This document shows, one piece after another, positions 1 to 10,538 of a DNA stretch of 64,000 nucleotides (position 1 is the stretch's first letter; each line of letters begins with the position of its first letter). The position numbers and the translations under genes are program-made. This DNA is from Rhizobiaceae bacterium. Its GTDB lineage: Bacteria; Pseudomonadota; Alphaproteobacteria; Rhizobiales; Rhizobiaceae. Where the stretch lies: positions 103,097 to 167,096 of the forward strand of contig JAHBYY010000001.1 of the NCBI GenBank assembly GCA_019635715.1, given 5' to 3'. A model generated the notes under the pieces. That model saw only the letters and a list, made by a program, of their open reading frames with translations. It was not told the DNA's origin and did not search any database.

Positions 1-873
1 TATGCGGCGAACACGATGGGCGTGCTGCGCATCGCCTTCCTCAATGCCGCGATCATCGACTTCTTCGCGTCGCTGTCGATCGCGATGCTCGCCGTGTTCC
101 TCGGCCTCGGCCATCTCGGACTGGCGAGGATCCCCGGCTTCCACGATCTCGCCCTGTGGCAGAGCCTGTTCATCCTGATGGTCGCGCCGGACTTCTTCGC
201 GCCGTTCCGCCGTTTCTCGGAGCAGTACCACGCCAAGGCGGAAGGCGAGGCCGCGGCGGCCGCGCTCGACCGGCTGTTCGAGGACGGCAGCCGGCCGTTC
301 ATGCCCTCCGGGATGCTCGAGGCGATCGACCTTTCGCTGCCCGCCGCCGGGATGGTGGCGATCACCGGACCGAGCGGCGCCGGCAAGACGACGCTGCTGC
401 GGCGGCTGGCCGGAGTGGACGGGGCGCCCGGCCCGATGAGCGGCGGGCGAGGCAGGCCGTCCTGGATCGGCACCGACAGTTTCGTTGCCGACGGCACGAT
501 CGCCGAAGCGATCGGCTCGAACGCCGACGCAGGCTCCACCCGGCTGGAGCTGGCCGCGCGCAGCGTCGGCCTGCTCGACGATGCGCTTCTGCCGGGCGGG
601 CTCTCGGCGCGCGTCGGGGCGAACGGCGCGTCTCTGTCGGGCGGCCAGCGCCTGCGCATCGCGGTGGCACGGGCGATACTGGCCGACGGACCGATCTACG
701 CGGACGAGCCCACCGCCAAGCTGGATGCGGCGAGCGCGGCTTCGATACGCCGGGCGCTGGCCGACCTTGCCGCTTCCCGCCCGATCGTCGTGGCGACGCA
801 TGATCCGAAGCTCGCGGCGCTGGCGCTTCGCCGCATCGACCTGCCACCGCGCGTCCACGGAGCCGCGACATGA
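1..873 (+). CDS. cydD: ABC exporter subunit CydD, C-terminal part (5' end outside window)
   Basis: This is the end of an ABC exporter half that, with CydC, moves glutathione/cysteine across the inner membrane and supports cytochrome bd assembly. The frame is open from base 1, so the first membrane helices lie upstream. Visible are a last membrane stretch (about nt 40-190) and a full nucleotide-binding domain: Walker A GPSGAGKTTLL near nt 367, signature LSGGQRLRIAVARAI near nt 634, Walker B ending DEPTAKLD near nt 705, and the switch His in ATHD. The stop overlaps the cydC ATG by four bases. The CydD assignment rests mainly on pairing with the degenerate CydC-like partner; another heterodimeric exporter half is possible. 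Confidence 0.82.
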   Translation, partial: YAANTMGVLRIAFLNAAIIDFFASLSIAMLAVFLGLGHLGLARIPGFHDLALWQSLFILMVAPDFFAPFRRFSEQYHAKAEGEAAAAALDRLFEDGSRPFMPSGMLEAIDLSLPAAGMVAITGPSGAGKTTLLRRLAGVDGAPGPMSGGRGRPSWIGTDSFVADGTIAEAIGSNADAGSTRLELAARSVGLLDDALLPGGLSARVGANGASLSGGQRLRIAVARAILADGPIYADEPTAKLDAASAASIRRALADLAASRPIVVATHDPKLAALALRRIDLPPRVHGAAT

Positions 874-2456
874 CGGAGACGGGACCAGGATCTTCTCGCC
901 GCTGGTGGCGCTATACGATTGCCTTGGCCGTTGTGGCGCTGCTCTGCGCCGTGTTGCTCGGCGGTCTCTCCGCCTGGTTCCTCGGCTCGGTGGCGCTGGC
1001 CGGGCTCACCGCCGCCGCCCTCACCTTCAACTTCCACATCCCCGGCGCCCTGATCAGGCTGCTGGCGATCGGCCGCACAGCGGCCAGGTATGGCGAACGG
1101 CTTGCCGGCCACCGGGCCGCGCTGACCGACCAGATCGAACACCGGGTGCGGCTGTTCGCCTCGATGGCGCAGGCCCCCGCCCTGCGCCGGGCCGGCTGGC
1201 AGTTCGGCGACCAGGCGACGCTCACCGACTATGTCGACGACGTGGAGGACGTCGATTTTTCGCGGCTGAGGGCCGGCATCCCGACGTTTACCGGCGCTGT
1301 CGGCGTCGCGCTGGGTCTCGCTGCGACGGCATGGGTCGCGCCTCTCGCCCTGCCGCCGATCCTCGCCATGCTCGCCGCGTCGATGCTCGCGGCGCGAAGC
1401 CTGGCGCATGCCGACGCCGTGTGGACCCGCAGCCGCACGCTGCGCCGCGAGGGTGCCGGCACTCTGGGAAGCGCGCTGACCTCGGTCGTGCCGCTCAAGG
1501 CAGAAGGCCTGTGGGGGCCACTGTCGCACGAGGCGATCGAGACCTTGTCCCGCGCCGATCGCGACTACGCGGCGCTGCGCCGCCGGCAGGCCTCGGTCGA
1601 TGCGCTGGCCAGCCTGCTCGGCCCGCTGTCGGCGCTCGGCGTCGTGGCGGCGGCCTGGCTCGCCGGCGGGCGCGGCGCGGCGCTGCTTCTGCCGGTCTTC
1701 GTCGCCTTCGGCTGGCTGGCGCTCGGCGAGGCAGCCGCGGGCCTGTCGCGCATCCCCGTCGCCTGGCTGCGGCGGCGGACAGCGTCGCGGGAGCTCGGCC
1801 GGTGGGGCTCAGCGTCCCCACCCGCCGATGGTTCCTGCGAGCCCCATGGCGCCCCGCAGGCGCTTCGGCATCCGGGATTGCAGCGGCTGGCGCCCGACGG
1901 CCGCGGGCTCGGCCGTCCGCTGCCGATCATCCTCGAAGTCGGACGCCCGACGGTGCTCGTCGGCGCCAGCGGCAGCGGCAAGACGAGCCTGCTGAAGCAG
2001 ATCGCCGGCTGGATCGGCGAGGATCCGATGGAGACGAGGGGCGGTCGCCTCGACGCGGCACCGCGCATGGCGCTCAGCGTGCTCTGCCTCCACGACGCGG
2101 CGATCCTGGCGGACACGGTTCGCGCCAATCTCTTTGCCGGCACCCGCGCCGACGAAGACCTCTGGGCGGCGCTGGCGGCGGTCGAACTGACCGATCGCAT
2201 CATCGAGGCCGGCGGGCTGGACGGCTGGGTGACGCAGTCGACCTTGTCGCTCGGCGAAGCGCAACGGCTCAACCTGGCGCGCGTCCTTTTGTCCGACCGG
2301 CCGATCGTGCTTCTCGACGAGCCCACCGAACATCTGGACGCCGATCAGGGACGGCGAATCCTCGACGCAATGGTCGGGCGGCTTGCCGACCGGATCCTGG
2401 TGCTCTCAAGCCATACGGTCGGTGGGCTGCCGCAGGGCCGCACCATCGTGCTTTGA
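870..2456 (+). CDS. cydC: ABC exporter subunit CydC
   Basis: This is the partner half-transporter of CydD, with an N-terminal six-helix membrane domain (about residues 15-290) and a C-terminal ATPase domain. Walker A is GASGSGKTSLL; Walker B is IVLLDEPTEHLD. The signature is degenerate (LSLGEAQRLNLAR instead of LSGGQ), as is common when one of the two ATP sites is non-consensus. At 528 residues it is a little shorter than typical CydC. It starts in an ATGA overlap with cydD. No cydAB genes follow: the next gene is on the opposite strand, so the bd oxidase genes, if linked, must lie upstream of the window. Confidence 0.87.
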   Translation: MTETGPGSSRRWWRYTIALAVVALLCAVLLGGLSAWFLGSVALAGLTAAALTFNFHIPGALIRLLAIGRTAARYGERLAGHRAALTDQIEHRVRLFASMAQAPALRRAGWQFGDQATLTDYVDDVEDVDFSRLRAGIPTFTGAVGVALGLAATAWVAPLALPPILAMLAASMLAARSLAHADAVWTRSRTLRREGAGTLGSALTSVVPLKAEGLWGPLSHEAIETLSRADRDYAALRRRQASVDALASLLGPLSALGVVAAAWLAGGRGAALLLPVFVAFGWLALGEAAAGLSRIPVAWLRRRTASRELGRWGSASPPADGSCEPHGAPQALRHPGLQRLAPDGRGLGRPLPIILEVGRPTVLVGASGSGKTSLLKQIAGWIGEDPMETRGGRLDAAPRMALSVLCLHDAAILADTVRANLFAGTRADEDLWAALAAVELTDRIIEAGGLDGWVTQSTLSLGEAQRLNLARVLLSDRPIVLLDEPTEHLDADQGRRILDAMVGRLADRILVLSSHTVGGLPQGRTIVL

Positions 2457-2482
2457 GCGCGGCAGCGGCGCCAGGCCGTGGC

Positions 2483-3592
2483 TCAGGCGCTGTTCCTCAG
2501 GATATCCAGATATTCAGCCTGCGTGGCGATGCGCGGATTGGTGGCGTGGCAATGATCCTTCAGCGCCGCGTGGCTGATCGCCTCCATCATCGCGTCGGTG
2601 ACGCCCATGGCGCGCAGACCGGCCGGCATGCCGAGGCGCATGTTGAGGTCGGCGATCACCCGGTCGGGCTCGCCGCCCATGCGCCGGGCCAGCATGTCCC
2701 ATTTGCCGCCGATCGCGGCGCGGTTGAACCGCAGCACCTCGGGCATCAGCACCGCGTTGAGCGTGCCGTGATGCAGGTTGAGCTCGCGGATCGCGCCGAG
2801 CGGATGGGTGAGCGCATGAACGGCGCCGAGCCCCTTCTGGAAGGCCATCGCGCCTTCCAGGGCGCACACCATCATGTCGCGGCGCGCCGCCTTGTCGGAG
2901 CCGTCGGCCTTCGCCCGTTCGATGGCGCCCAGGCCGCAATCGAGCCCATGCAGGGCTATGGCCTCCGCCGGCGGATTGAAGCTCGGCGCCATGTAGGTCT
3001 CGAGGCAGTGCGAGATCGCGTCCATGCCGGTCGCGGCGGTCAGGCCGGGCGGCAGGCCGTAGGTGAGTTCCGGATCGCAGAGCGCGATGCTCGGCAGGTT
3101 GAAGGGCGAGAGGATCCCCAATTTGCGCCCGTCGGCGGTGATGATGACGGCGGCGCGTCCGACCTCCGATCCCGTACCCGAGGTCGTCGGAACGGCGATC
3201 AGCGGGCAGATCCGGCCGTGGATCTTCGTCACGCCGCCGTTGACGGCGGCATATTGCCCGAGCGGCGGCGGATGGCCGGTGAGGATGCGCACCGCCTTGG
3301 CCAGGTCGAGCGAGGACCCGCCGCCGATGCCGACGATGCCGTCGCATTTGCCGGCCTCGTAGACGGCATGGGCCCGCAGCACGGAGTCTTCTGTCGGATT
3401 GGCCGGCGTGCCGTCGAAGACGACGGCCCCCGGCACCATCGCCTTGACCCGCTCGATGAGTCCCGTCCTCACCAGGCCCGCATCCGTGGCGATGAGCGGG
3501 CGCGACACGCCGAGATCGGCCAGGAAGGCGGGAAGGCGGGCGAATTCGCCCTCTCCGAACTCGATGCGCGTCAGGTAGTTGATGGTACTCAC
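2483..3592 (-). CDS. Iron-containing alcohol dehydrogenase
   Basis: A group III metal-dependent alcohol dehydrogenase that oxidises or reduces an alcohol/aldehyde with NAD(P). The Rossmann-like half carries GIVGIGGGSSLDLAK and the cofactor segment VPTTSGTGSEV. The metal-binding half carries TGMDAISHCLE, AVHALTHPLGA and LHHGTLNAVLMP, where the Asp and His ligands are expected. I chose a GTG start at 3592 preceded by GGAG; a TTG at 3610 would add six residues. It is the last gene of the leftward sugar-acid operon, 79 nt after the lactonase-like gene, so it may handle the short aldehyde released by the aldolase encoded upstream. Substrate is inferred from context only. Confidence 0.87.
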   Translation of the reverse strand: MSTINYLTRIEFGEGEFARLPAFLADLGVSRPLIATDAGLVRTGLIERVKAMVPGAVVFDGTPANPTEDSVLRAHAVYEAGKCDGIVGIGGGSSLDLAKAVRILTGHPPPLGQYAAVNGGVTKIHGRICPLIAVPTTSGTGSEVGRAAVIITADGRKLGILSPFNLPSIALCDPELTYGLPPGLTAATGMDAISHCLETYMAPSFNPPAEAIALHGLDCGLGAIERAKADGSDKAARRDMMVCALEGAMAFQKGLGAVHALTHPLGAIRELNLHHGTLNAVLMPEVLRFNRAAIGGKWDMLARRMGGEPDRVIADLNMRLGMPAGLRAMGVTDAMMEAISHAALKDHCHATNPRIATQAEYLDILRNSA

Positions 3593-3671
3593 CGGCGGTG
3601 CTCCACGCAATTCGATCCGGCGCGTTCCATTGTTCCCATGGCAGCGCCCCGGCGAGGTTTTGAATCAGGGC

Positions 3672-5639
3672 TCAGGAGAAGCTTATGCGAGCCACCGCAT
3701 AGGCGTCGAGGGTGACCGTACTCCCCCGAAACGTCGCCGCGGCGGTGTCGAGCCAGGCAGGATCTGTGGTCAGCCGTTCGAACCCGCTTGCGTCGACCAT
3801 GGCAAGCTTGGCGCTGCCGGGCAGCGGGCCGAACTCGGCAGTGACGGCCGCGGCGGTGAGGTTGGCGATCCAGAGCTGGGTGCGCCCGTCCCTGCGGACG
3901 GCGAGCGCCTCGACCGACCCTTTCGAGGACAGGGTTGTGTCGAGCAGCTCGGCACCGCTGAGCGCGGCCAGACCCGCGATCACATGGAAACCGGGATAGA
4001 CCGGCCTGCCCGACAGCTCGTCGAAATAGGGCGCGGAGGCATCGCTCCTGCGATGGATGTGGCCGAACGGACCGCTCGGGGCGCCGAGCGCCAGCCAGTC
4101 GACGCCGCCGCGGGCGCAGGCCGCGATGTAGCCCAGCATCCAGGCGGCATTGAACAGGCCGCGCTGCCGAGGGTCGATGTCGCTCAGGCAGACGCGGACA
4201 TTGTCCGGGTTCGGCGTGTTGGCCTTGCCATACGGGTTCTCGCGGCAGCCGAGCTGGCTCGGACCGATGCGATATTCGAGCCCTCCGCCCATGAAGGCGC
4301 GGGTCGACAGGATCTGGTAGGGGATCGCCTCGTTGGTCTCCATCACTGAAATGTCGTCGGCCGCATGCACGTTCGGGCAGGTGGTGTGGCTGACATAGTC
4401 GAGAGGGCCGGCCGGCGGCCGCTTGCGGTTGAGTTCGGTGAAGTAGGCGGCCATGCCACCGCCGATCCTGGCGCGCGGGAACGCCTTGCGCGCCGCGGCA
4501 TAAGTCTGCTCGAAGCTCGGCATCTCCGGCCAGGGCTGGTCCGGCTGATAGGATTTCAATTCCTGCTGCGGAAAGACCGAGACGGCGGCGGGCGACAGGC
4601 CAGCCTCGGACGTGGCGCGCGCCAGCCCCGCCAATTCGCCGTCCGGGTCCATCGAACCGAGAGTGATGATCTCCAGGACGATTTCGGCGCCGGTAGCCTC
4701 CCCCAGCTTGCGATAGGCGTCGAGTTCGGCCCTGCCGTGCCCCTTGCGCAGATCGACCTCGCAGACCAGCCAGCGCGGCGCGAGCCGCCTGACGAGCTCG
4801 ATATTGTCCAGTGCGAAGCCTGCTTCCGCGGCCTGCACGCCGAGCCCGAGGCGCGGCATGGCGCCGATCTTCTCGCCGACCGACACCGAGACCGCGCCGC
4901 CGGCGTCACCGCCTGCCGCCTCGGGGAGCGGACCTGAAATCGACAGGCGGACCGACTGGACGATCTTTTCGCCCTTGGGCAGCGTGTAGGGCCAGGGCTT
5001 GGTCAGCGGCCGGATGTAGGTCTTGTAGGAGGCGTCCGACCAGTTGCGCTGGTCCTCCGTCTCGTAAGCGTCACCCTCCATGGTGCAGGTCGCCCAGCAG
5101 CCCGGCGCGATCTCGTGCGACATGGCGCGCACGTCCTTGAAGGGGCAGCGCGGGTCGATCGTCTCGGGAAAGCGCGCCTCGCGGCGCGAGCCGTCGGTGT
5201 GCTCGATTCGGACGGGCGACCCTGCCACGCCCTCCACCGGATGAAGAACGATGAAGCCGGTGCGGTTGGTGAGCACGTCGGTCAGCGGCTCGGCGACCGC
5301 GTCGAAAGCGAGCGAGCCGTCGCTGCCGCCGGTGATCGTCGCATCATAGACGAGGTCGCGCTGGGCGTCGCGGCAACGGCCGCGGTAGCGCACCGAGAAG
5401 CTGTCCGCACCTTCCTCGATCTCCAGCCCGGTGATTTCCGGCGAAAAGGTTCCCCAGTTCTCGTTGCGCACCAGGAACGAGATGCCGCGCAGCACCTCGA
5501 TGCCGGCGATGCGGACATAGCGCAGGCCGCCATTGTCGAACTCGACCGAGAGCGGACCGGCTTTCAGGGTGCGCAGCGGCGGATCGACCTGCTCCGTGCC
5601 GCAAAGAATGATGGCTCGCGAAACCATGGACGCCCCCAT
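3672..5639 (-). CDS. apnL: D-apionate lactonase family protein
   Basis: The protein resembles D-apionate lactonase (ApnL), which opens D-apionolactone in degradation of the branched plant sugar apiose. I recognise the family from blocks such as LKAGPLSVEFDNGGLRYVRI, RNENWGTFSPEI, FIVLHPVEGVAGSPV and the acidic run EDQRNWSDASYKTY. It has an N-terminal beta domain (about residues 1-260), a TIM-barrel-like middle and a C-terminal beta domain, about 655 residues as expected. The start is uncertain (ATG at 5639 or 5627; neither has a clear ribosome site). No ApnO, OiaC or RuBisCO-like partner is nearby, so the substrate may be a related lactone. Confidence 0.78.
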   Translation of the reverse strand: MGASMVSRAIILCGTEQVDPPLRTLKAGPLSVEFDNGGLRYVRIAGIEVLRGISFLVRNENWGTFSPEITGLEIEEGADSFSVRYRGRCRDAQRDLVYDATITGGSDGSLAFDAVAEPLTDVLTNRTGFIVLHPVEGVAGSPVRIEHTDGSRREARFPETIDPRCPFKDVRAMSHEIAPGCWATCTMEGDAYETEDQRNWSDASYKTYIRPLTKPWPYTLPKGEKIVQSVRLSISGPLPEAAGGDAGGAVSVSVGEKIGAMPRLGLGVQAAEAGFALDNIELVRRLAPRWLVCEVDLRKGHGRAELDAYRKLGEATGAEIVLEIITLGSMDPDGELAGLARATSEAGLSPAAVSVFPQQELKSYQPDQPWPEMPSFEQTYAAARKAFPRARIGGGMAAYFTELNRKRPPAGPLDYVSHTTCPNVHAADDISVMETNEAIPYQILSTRAFMGGGLEYRIGPSQLGCRENPYGKANTPNPDNVRVCLSDIDPRQRGLFNAAWMLGYIAACARGGVDWLALGAPSGPFGHIHRRSDASAPYFDELSGRPVYPGFHVIAGLAALSGAELLDTTLSSKGSVEALAVRRDGRTQLWIANLTAAAVTAEFGPLPGSAKLAMVDASGFERLTTDPAWLDTAAATFRGSTVTLDAYAVARISFS

Positions 5640-5700
5640 ATTGCTCAATCGGCGGAATCACCGCGACCCCGAAAGCGGTTTCCCGCTTCGGAGTATCGCT

Positions 5701-6795
<1,095 letters not shown>

Positions 6796-6836
6796 CTTCG
6801 ACTATTCCCAAAAAACCGGATGTGATGCGGCATTGC

Positions 6837-7691
6837 TCATCCGCGTATCGCGCCGAGCGTCAGGCCGCGAACGAGATGCTTCTGGACCAGCACGCCGAGC
6901 ACGATCGACGGCACGAGAGAGACGATCGACAGGGCGCTGGCGGCGCCGTACTGGGCGCCCTGGAAGCTGAGGAAGGCTCGGAACACCGTGGGCAGCGTGT
7001 AGGCGTTGCGGCTGGTCAGCACGAGGGCGAAGAAGAACTCCGTCCAGCAGGCGATGAAGGTGAAGATCGCCGCCGCGACGATGCCCGGGACGGCCAGCGG
7101 CACGGCCACCCGCCAGAACGATGTCCAGCGCGTGCAGCCGTCGACCAGCGCCGCCTCCTCGAGCGAGCGCGGCATCTGGCGGAAATAGGCGAACATCATC
7201 CACACCGAAACCGGCAGGGTGAACACGGTGTAGGCGAGGATCAGGCCGACATGGGTGTCGTTGAGCCCGAGTGCGCGATAGTTCAGGAAGATCGGCAGGA
7301 CGATCGCCACCGGCGGCAGGAAGCGCTGCGACAGCACCCAGAAGGACAGGTGCTGTCCGCCGGTGTTGAAGCGCGCCAGGCTGTAGGCCATCAGCGTTCC
7401 GAAGAGGCAGGACAGCACGGTCGCCGAAATCGACACGATGAGGCTGTTGATCAGCCCGTTCAGCCCCCGATAGGCGAACAATGCGGCGTTGTAGTGGACC
7501 AAAGTGGGGTTGTCGGGAAACCACACCGGAGGACTGGCCAGGAAGTCGTCGCTCGGCTTGATCGAAGTGACGAAGGTCCAGTAGAGCGGCGCCAGAACGA
7601 ACAGGAAGCAGAGCGCAAGGAAGAGGATGCGGAAGATCGGGATGCGCCTCAGACGCGACCGGCGGACGCGGTTCACAACTGTGGTCGCCAT
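6837..7691 (-). CDS. Sugar ABC transporter permease (MalG type)
   Basis: An inner-membrane permease of the CUT1 importer, 284 residues with six predicted helices beginning at FRILFLALCFLFVLAPLYW. The EAA loop that contacts the ATPase is seen at EEAALVDGCTRWTSFWRVA. The ATG at 7691 shares one base with the stop of the preceding permease (TGATG), which fixes the start and implies translational coupling. The frame stays open far upstream as a G+C-rich artefact; the first 286 codons of that longer frame overlap the other permease and are not used. Confidence 0.9.
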   Translation of the reverse strand: MATTVVNRVRRSRLRRIPIFRILFLALCFLFVLAPLYWTFVTSIKPSDDFLASPPVWFPDNPTLVHYNAALFAYRGLNGLINSLIVSISATVLSCLFGTLMAYSLARFNTGGQHLSFWVLSQRFLPPVAIVLPIFLNYRALGLNDTHVGLILAYTVFTLPVSVWMMFAYFRQMPRSLEEAALVDGCTRWTSFWRVAVPLAVPGIVAAAIFTFIACWTEFFFALVLTSRNAYTLPTVFRAFLSFQGAQYGAASALSIVSLVPSIVLGVLVQKHLVRGLTLGAIRG

Positions 7692-8623
7692 CACCTGACC
7701 TCCGCCCTGAGCAGCCGGCGCACGAGGAAGAACACCACCAGCAGGGTGAGGATCATGAAGATCCAGGCACCGGCGGTGGCGCGCGACAGGTGGAACTGCG
7801 TGAAGCCGATCGTATAGAGATAGTAGGACGCGCTGTAGGTCGAGGTGCCGGGGCCGCCGCCGGTCATGATGAAGATCGTGTCGAACAGCCGGATCGCGTC
7901 GAGGAGCCGGAAGGTGACGGCGAGCAGCATCATCGGCGCGATGTAGGGAACGGTGATGTACCAGAAGGTCTGCCAGCGGCCGACCCCGTCCAGTTCGGCC
8001 GCCTCGTAGACATGCGGCGGGATCGAGGTCAGGCCCGCCAGCAGGATGACGAACATGAAGGGCGTCCACTGCCACATGTCTGCGAGGACCAGCGCCACGA
8101 AATTCCACGGGAAGGCGGTCAGCCATCGGATGTTGACCTCCTGCCCGAGCAGCAGTCCGAGCAGGTAGTTGGTCGGTCCGAACGGGCTGTGCAGCATGAG
8201 CACCCAGACCTGGCCGACGATGATCGGACTGATGAACAGCGGCACGATCAGGATGGAAATGAGCACGCCTCGGCCCCTGAACGTGTTGGCCATCGCCATG
8301 GCCATCGCCAGGCCGAGCAGGAATTCGAGCACCACGTTGATCGTCGACAGCACGACCGTGACCCAGAGCGAATAGCGGGCGACGGGATCGGTGATCACCT
8401 GCGTGAAGTTCTTCAGGCCGACATAGGCGTGGCCGGGTATCTGGAAGTCGTAGTTGACGAACAGCACCCAGACGGAAAACAGCAGCGGATAGATCGAGAT
8501 CGCAAGGATGAGCACGGCCGCCGGCGCGACCAGCAGCCATTTGAACCAATTGTCGCTTTTCCGCGCCGACGGATGCCGTCCCGGACCGGAAGTCCTGCCG
8601 TCTGCCGCAATGCCGTTCGCCAT
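7691..8623 (-). CDS. Sugar ABC transporter permease (MalF type)
   Basis: The second inner-membrane permease of the importer, 310 residues. A charged cytoplasmic N-terminus is followed by helix WLLVAPAAVLILAISIYPLL, then five further helices. The EAA motif is seen at YEAAELDGVGRWQTFWYITV. A GGGCGGG ribosome site precedes the ATG at 8623. It is separated from the substrate-binding gene by 115 nt holding two stem-loops, the common arrangement when the binding protein is made in excess over the permeases. Confidence 0.92.
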   Translation of the reverse strand: MANGIAADGRTSGPGRHPSARKSDNWFKWLLVAPAAVLILAISIYPLLFSVWVLFVNYDFQIPGHAYVGLKNFTQVITDPVARYSLWVTVVLSTINVVLEFLLGLAMAMAMANTFRGRGVLISILIVPLFISPIIVGQVWVLMLHSPFGPTNYLLGLLLGQEVNIRWLTAFPWNFVALVLADMWQWTPFMFVILLAGLTSIPPHVYEAAELDGVGRWQTFWYITVPYIAPMMLLAVTFRLLDAIRLFDTIFIMTGGGPGTSTYSASYYLYTIGFTQFHLSRATAGAWIFMILTLLVVFFLVRRLLRAEVR

Positions 8624-8660
8624 CCCGCCCTGCCGTCCCCAGTATCCTGCCAGTCTCGAT

Positions 8661-8729
8661 GCAAGGTCCGCATCCCGCGGAGCCGGACCTTGCGCCGTGA
8701 TCGACGGGGCCGCCGCGCGAGGCGGCCCC
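8661..8729 (-). promoter_or_regulatory. Two stem-loops between binding-protein and permease genes
   Basis: Two strong hairpins lie in the transcript just after the substrate-binding gene: a 9-bp stem (8706-8714 with 8721-8729, loop 6) and a 10-bp stem (8661-8670 with 8684-8693, loop 13). Neither is followed by a T-run on the minus strand. They are more likely 3'-end stabilisers or partial attenuators that raise binding-protein expression over the permeases than full terminators. Confidence 0.55.
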
Positions 8730-8738
8730 GTCTCTTCC

Positions 8739-10397
8739 TCAGAGCTTGACTGCCATGCCGAGCTTCTCGACCGTGTTGGCCGCCGTCGCGCCCGGCAGCT
8801 TCAGGAATTCCTGATAGAAGCCCTTCTGCGCATCCACGCCAAGGTTTTCCGTCGTGGCGTCCCATTCGGCCGCCGCGGTCTTGAGCGCCTCCATGGGGTC
8901 CGTTCCGGCCCACACCGAGGTGCACATGCGGTCGAGAGAGAGCTGGTAGTCCTGCGCGCCGGGCATGATCGGATCGAGCAGGCCGACATTGGCCGAGGCG
9001 TTGAGGTTCGCCAGATATTCCGGCGCGCTCGGGAAGAGCTGCCCGTAGAGTTCCGACTTGAAGTGCGAGATCCGGTACGGGTCGCGCAGCGCGTAGGGCA
9101 GCATGCAGCGGGCCAGAGACACCGGCGGCGAACAGGCCCACTGCATGAACAGGTATGCGGCTTCGGGATTGGCCGAATCGGCGGCCAGCGCCTTGTTGAA
9201 GCCGAAGGCATGCTCGGGGTTGCCGCCGGGCACGATCGCATAGCCGACCTTGCCGGCGATCGAGGACTGCGGGATGAACGAGATCGCCTTGTCGCTCTGC
9301 GAATAGCCGGCGGACATGCGGCCGGTCGGCGGCCATGAATACATCATGGCGATCTTGCCCTGCAGCCATGCCACCCACAGCGACACCGCGTCGAGCTCCT
9401 CGTTGCCGGGAATCGAGGCCTTGTTGGCGGCGATCATGTTGTTGAGCGTCTTGACGCCGATATCGTTGGCGATCGAGGCCTTCATGCCGTCGTCGAAGAA
9501 CATGCCGCCGTTCGAACGGAACTGCTGCATGAAATCGAACTGGTTGCCTGGGCTGCCCGCCTTGCGGAAGTGGCCGGCGCCGTAAACGTTGGGCGCCATC
9601 TGGTCGGTGATGAACTGGGCGACCTGGGCATAGTCCTCCCACGTCTTCGGCACTTCGAGCTTCTTGTTGAACTTGGCCTGGTAGGCCTCGTTGAGTTTCG
9701 GATCCTCGAAGATGTCCTTGCGGTAGTACAGGGCGAACATGTCGCCGTCGTCGAAGAAGCCCCAGATCTTGCCCTTGTAGGTGGGCAGGGCCTTGTAGAG
9801 CGGGTGGTAGTCCTCGAGATCCGCCATGTTCATGTATTTGGCGATGTAGTCGTCGAGCGGCGCGATCACGCCGCCGTCGGCGAGGGCCGGCGTCCACTGC
9901 GGCTGCAGATCCAGGATGTCGTAGGCGCCCGACTGCGCGATGTGCTCGGCGATCGGCTTGGAATACATGTCCGGCGACGGCAGTTCGACGACGGTCGACT
10001 TGATGCCGGTGAGCTGCTCCCAGAGCGGGCCGGAGAAGTTGCGCGGATCGAGACCCTGCAGGCCGGCCTCGTAGGTCATGTTGAGGTTGACGCCGGCGAA
10101 CTGCTTGGCGGCTTCGACGGCGCGGAAGGCCGAGCCGTCGGCCGGTCCCTCGGACGAGGCCTTCAGCGCGAGCGCCTGCGCCTTGCCCAGCGGCGTGTTG
10201 GGATCCTCGAGCTCCATCTTGGCCTGTGCCAGCGCCCACTGGACGCCGGAGCCCAGCATGCCGCCGGCGATCGGCAGCATGCCCATGGCCTGGCCGAAGC
10301 GCTTGATGAAGGTCCGCCGCGTCGGTTCACCGCGCAGGAAGGCATCGACGTCGGCTTCGAGGCCTGCCTGGAAATCACGTTTCTCACGATCGTTCAT
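8739..10397 (-). CDS. Extracellular sugar-binding protein with Tat-type signal
   Basis: A periplasmic family 1 solute-binding protein that delivers substrate to the permeases. It is long (552 residues). The N-terminus carries a twin-arginine-like motif RRTFIKRFGQ followed by hydrophobic MGMLPIAGGML and an ALAQA cleavage region, so export is probably through Tat in folded form. An upstream in-frame ATG at 10415 contains the ribosome site GGAGGAG within its own codons, so I take the ATG at 10397. It follows the dehydrogenase gene in the operon and precedes the permeases. The ligand is not evident from sequence. Confidence 0.88.
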   Translation of the reverse strand: MNDREKRDFQAGLEADVDAFLRGEPTRRTFIKRFGQAMGMLPIAGGMLGSGVQWALAQAKMELEDPNTPLGKAQALALKASSEGPADGSAFRAVEAAKQFAGVNLNMTYEAGLQGLDPRNFSGPLWEQLTGIKSTVVELPSPDMYSKPIAEHIAQSGAYDILDLQPQWTPALADGGVIAPLDDYIAKYMNMADLEDYHPLYKALPTYKGKIWGFFDDGDMFALYYRKDIFEDPKLNEAYQAKFNKKLEVPKTWEDYAQVAQFITDQMAPNVYGAGHFRKAGSPGNQFDFMQQFRSNGGMFFDDGMKASIANDIGVKTLNNMIAANKASIPGNEELDAVSLWVAWLQGKIAMMYSWPPTGRMSAGYSQSDKAISFIPQSSIAGKVGYAIVPGGNPEHAFGFNKALAADSANPEAAYLFMQWACSPPVSLARCMLPYALRDPYRISHFKSELYGQLFPSAPEYLANLNASANVGLLDPIMPGAQDYQLSLDRMCTSVWAGTDPMEALKTAAAEWDATTENLGVDAQKGFYQEFLKLPGATAANTVEKLGMAVKL

Positions 10398-10538
10398 AGT
10401 CCTCACTCCTCCCATCGGCCGCTCCGCCGCCCCTTGCAGCGTCCGGCCTGCTGCCTACACTCGTCCGCGGGCGCGGCGGTCGAGCCTTCCTCCCATCGCC
10501 GCCGGCATCAGCCCGGCGCGGCGCACGCCCGAATCCTT

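Noticed and set aside
485-3715. A 1076-codon plus-strand frame crossing cydC and the alcohol dehydrogenase gene
   Set aside because: It runs through three recognised genes in other frames, and its product is low-complexity Arg/Ala-rich; no ribosome site or homology.
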